From JBOHBN01 sp050698355 (GTDB lineage Bacteria > Actinomycetota > Actinomycetes > Streptosporangiales > WHST01): a stretch of DNA of 14,131 bases. The notes beneath the pieces were generated by a model that worked only from the letters and a program-made list of their open reading frames with translations, was not told the origin of the DNA and did not search any database. This document shows, one piece after another, positions 11,620 to 14,131 of the stretch. How positions within the stretch are numbered: position 1 is the stretch's first letter; each line of letters opens with the position of its first letter. The DNA lies in the NCBI GenBank assembly GCA_050698355.1, contig JBOHBN010000118.1, positions 1 through 14,131 of the forward strand, read 5' to 3'. The position numbers and the translations under genes are program-made.

Positions 11620-14131
11620 TTGCTGGACGTCAACTTCTTTGACGAACTGCGTATTGGCCTGGCGACCGCTGACGACATCCGGCAGTGGTCGCACGGTGAA
11701 GTCAAGAAGCCGGAGACCATTAACTACCGGACCCTCAAGCCGGAGAAGGACGGCCTCTTCTGCGAGAAGATCTTCGGTCCCACCCGGGACTGGGAGTGCT
11801 ACTGCGGCAAGTACAAGCGGGTCCGCTTCAAGGGCATCATCTGCGAGCGGTGTGGCGTCGAGGTCACCCGGTCCAAGGTCCGTCGCGAGCGGATGGGCCA
11901 CATCGAGTTGGCGGCGCCGGTCACTCACATCTGGTACTTCAAGGGCGTACCGAGCCGGCTCGGCTACCTGCTCGACTTGGCGCCGAAGGACCTCGAGAAG
12001 GTCATCTACTTCGCCGCGTACATGATCACCTCGGTGGACGAGGAGGCGCGCACGCGTGACCTGCCGTCCCTGGAGGCGAACATCGGCGTCGAGCGCCAGC
12101 AGATGGAACAGCGCCGCGACGCCGACCTCGAGGCGCGGGCGAAGAAGCTGGAGCAGGACCTCGCCCAGCTGGAGGCCGAGGGCGCCAAGAGCGACGCTCG
12201 CCGCAAGGTGAAGGAGAGCGCCGAGCGGGAGATGCGCCAGATGCGCGACCGCGCGCAGCGCGAGATCGACCGGCTCGAAGAGGTCTTCACCCGGTTCAAG
12301 GGCCTCGCGGTCCAGGACCTCGAGGGTGACGAGCTCCTGTACCGGGAGATGCGCGACCGGTTCGGCCGCTACTTCTCCGGCGGCATGGGGGCACAGGCCA
12401 TCCAGGAGCGGCTGCAGAGCTTCGACCTCGATGGCGAGGCCGAGCAGCTGCGGCAGACGATCCGCTCGGGCAAGGGCCAGAAGAAGGCCCGCGCGCTGAA
12501 GCGGCTCAAGGTCGTCTCCGCGTTCTTGACCACGCGCAACAGCCCGATGGGCATGGTGCTCGACTGCGTCCCGGTGATCCCGCCCGAGCTGCGCCCGATG
12601 GTGCAGCTCGACGGTGGCCGGTTCGCCACGAGCGACCTGAACGACCTGTACCGACGGGTGATCAACCGGAACAACCGGCTGAAGCGGCTGCTCGACCTCG
12701 GTGCGCCCGAGATCATCGTGAACAACGAGAAGCGCATGCTGCAGGAGGCCGTCGACGCGCTGTTCGACAACGGGCGTCGTGGCCGACCGGTCACCGGACC
12801 GGGCAACAGGCCGCTCAAGTCGCTCTCCGACATGCTCAAGGGCAAGCAGGGCCGGTTCCGGCAGAACCTGCTCGGCAAGCGCGTCGACTACTCGGGCCGG
12901 TCGGTGATCGTGGTCGGGCCGCAGCTCAAGCTGCACCAATGCGGCCTGCCCAAGGGCATGGCGATCGAGCTGTTCAAGCCGTTCGTGATGAAGCGGCTCG
13001 TCGACCTCAACCACGCGCAGAACATCAAGAGTGCCAAGCGCATGGTGGAGCGTGCCCGTCCGATCGTGTGGGACGTGCTCGAGGAGGTCATCACCGAGCA
13101 CCCGGTGCTGCTCAACCGCGCACCGACGCTGCACCGGCTCGGCATCCAGGCATTCGAACCGCAGCTGATCGAGGGCAAGGCCATCCAGATCCACCCGCTC
13201 GTCTGCGCGGCGTACAACGCCGACTTCGACGGTGACCAGATGGCCGTGCACCTGCCGCTGTCCGCCGAGGCGCAGTCCGAGGCGCGGATCCTGATGCTGT
13301 CGACGAACAACATCTTGAAGCCGGCCGACGGGCGTCCGGTGACCATGCCGACCCACGACATGATCATCGGCATCTACGCGCTCACCTCCGAGCTTGACGA
13401 GACCGGTGGCGCCGACCGCGCCTTCAGCTCGGTCGGCGAGGCGGTGATGGCGTACGACCACGGTGACATCACCCTGCAGAGCAAGGTGAAGATCCGGTTC
13501 ACCGACATCGTCCCGCCCGAGGACTGGACATCCCCCGAGGGCTGGGAGCCGGGACAGCCGGTGACCTTGGAGACCTCCCTTGGTCGGGCGTTCTTCAACG
13601 AGGCGCTGCCCGCCGACCACCGTTACGTGAACAGCGAGGTGGGCAAGCGGCAGCTCGGCGCGATCGTCAACAACCTGGCCGAGAGCTACTCGAAGGTCCA
13701 GGTGGCCGCGACCCTGGACGCCCTCAAGGAGGTCGGCTTCCACTGGGCGACCAGGTCCGGCATCACGATCTCGATGGAGGACATCCTCGTTCCCGAGGCG
13801 AAGCCCGGGATCATGGCCCACTACGAGGACACCGCGGACAAGGTGCAAAAGCAGTACGAGCGCGGCCTGATCACCGACGACGAGCGGCGACAGGAGCTCA
13901 TCGAGATCTGGACCAAGGCGTCCGCCGAGGTGGCCGAGGAGGTGGAGAAGAGCTTCCCGAAGTTCAACCCCATCTACATGATGGTCAACTCCGGCGCGCG
14001 CGGCAACATGATGCAGGTCCGGCAGATCTCCGGCATGCGCGGCCTGGTGGCGAACCCGAACGGCGAGATCATCCCTCGCCCGATCAAGGCGAGCTACCGC
14101 GAGGGGCTGTCGGTGGTGGAGTTCTTCATCT
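11620..14131 (+). CDS. rpoC: DNA-directed RNA polymerase beta' subunit, 3' end missing
   Basis: 837 codons are visible and the frame is still open at the window edge, about two thirds of a usual actinobacterial RpoC. The start is TTG 11620, giving LLDVNFFDELRIGLATADD, the family N-terminus; AGCAGG about 8 bases upstream is a modest ribosome site and no other in-frame start fits. Seen in order are the zinc ribbon C60, C62, C75, C78; an actinobacterial Arg/Glu-rich helical insert at about 160-230; the sigma-binding clamp helices near 340-380 (RRVINRNNRLKRLLDLGAP); KGKQGRFRQNLLGKRVDYSG; and the catalytic NADFDGDQMA at 533-542 with Mg-binding D535, D537 and D539. The window stops at the beginning of the bridge helix (REGLSVVEFFI), so the trigger loop and second zinc site lie outside. 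Together with RpoB it forms the RNA polymerase core. Confidence 0.98.
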   Translation, partial: MLDVNFFDELRIGLATADDIRQWSHGEVKKPETINYRTLKPEKDGLFCEKIFGPTRDWECYCGKYKRVRFKGIICERCGVEVTRSKVRRERMGHIELAAPVTHIWYFKGVPSRLGYLLDLAPKDLEKVIYFAAYMITSVDEEARTRDLPSLEANIGVERQQMEQRRDADLEARAKKLEQDLAQLEAEGAKSDARRKVKESAEREMRQMRDRAQREIDRLEEVFTRFKGLAVQDLEGDELLYREMRDRFGRYFSGGMGAQAIQERLQSFDLDGEAEQLRQTIRSGKGQKKARALKRLKVVSAFLTTRNSPMGMVLDCVPVIPPELRPMVQLDGGRFATSDLNDLYRRVINRNNRLKRLLDLGAPEIIVNNEKRMLQEAVDALFDNGRRGRPVTGPGNRPLKSLSDMLKGKQGRFRQNLLGKRVDYSGRSVIVVGPQLKLHQCGLPKGMAIELFKPFVMKRLVDLNHAQNIKSAKRMVERARPIVWDVLEEVITEHPVLLNRAPTLHRLGIQAFEPQLIEGKAIQIHPLVCAAYNADFDGDQMAVHLPLSAEAQSEARILMLSTNNILKPADGRPVTMPTHDMIIGIYALTSELDETGGADRAFSSVGEAVMAYDHGDITLQSKVKIRFTDIVPPEDWTSPEGWEPGQPVTLETSLGRAFFNEALPADHRYVNSEVGKRQLGAIVNNLAESYSKVQVAATLDALKEVGFHWATRSGITISMEDILVPEAKPGIMAHYEDTADKVQKQYERGLITDDERRQELIEIWTKASAEVAEEVEKSFPKFNPIYMMVNSGARGNMMQVRQISGMRGLVANPNGEIIPRPIKASYREGLSVVEFFI

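Noticed and set aside
11578..13848. 756-codon open frame antisense to rpoC
   Set aside because: Same artefact of high GC content at third codon positions; composition is low-complexity and rpoC is certain.
1..14131. CRISPR arrays, tRNA/rRNA genes, insertion sequences, toxin-antitoxin or phage defence genes
   Set aside because: I looked on both strands and saw no repeat-spacer pattern, RNA gene signature, transposase or defence domain.

Overview
This is a high-GC actinobacterial chromosome segment. It holds the distal part of an mce (lipid/sterol-type ABC importer) operon, a lone LLM-class flavin/F420-type oxidoreductase gene, and the start of the rpoB-rpoC operon. The evidence is the very GC-rich third codon positions, GTG and TTG starts, NTGA stop/start overlaps, a six-subunit Mce system (five seen), and RpoB/RpoC sequences of actinobacterial type. 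The frequent GTA-CGN codon pair and the mce-next-to-rpoB layout would fit the Propionibacteriales or relatives, but I cannot name a genus from this window.

Region 1 (1-6639, + strand) is one tightly packed operon: the 3' end of mceB, then mceC, mceD, mceE (lipoprotein), mceF and two small Mce-associated membrane proteins. Neighbouring genes overlap by 4 bp or are almost contiguous, so they are probably co-transcribed and translationally coupled. The products should form the periplasmic/cell-wall tunnel of a lipid importer. Its YrbE permeases, MceA and the Mkl/MceG ATPase are not in the window; yrbE and mceA would be expected just upstream of base 1.

Region 2 (6640-7628) starts with a 182-base convergent gap that contains several overlapping palindromes, and then a minus-strand LLM-class oxidoreductase. 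The palindromes are the least explained structure in the window.

Region 3 (7629-8041) is a 413-base divergent intergenic region. It carries a good promoter for rpoB, a perfect 7-bp inverted repeat lying over that promoter, and a leader stem-loop between the promoter and the TTG start of rpoB.

Region 4 (8042-14131) holds complete rpoB (1156 aa) and the first 837 codons of rpoC. A 107-base gap between them contains a very stable hairpin. Both genes appear to start with TTG.

I found no CRISPR array, tRNA, rRNA, insertion sequence, phage gene or clearly novel multi-gene system. The new points are mainly regulatory structures in the three gaps and some sequence features of the Mce proteins.
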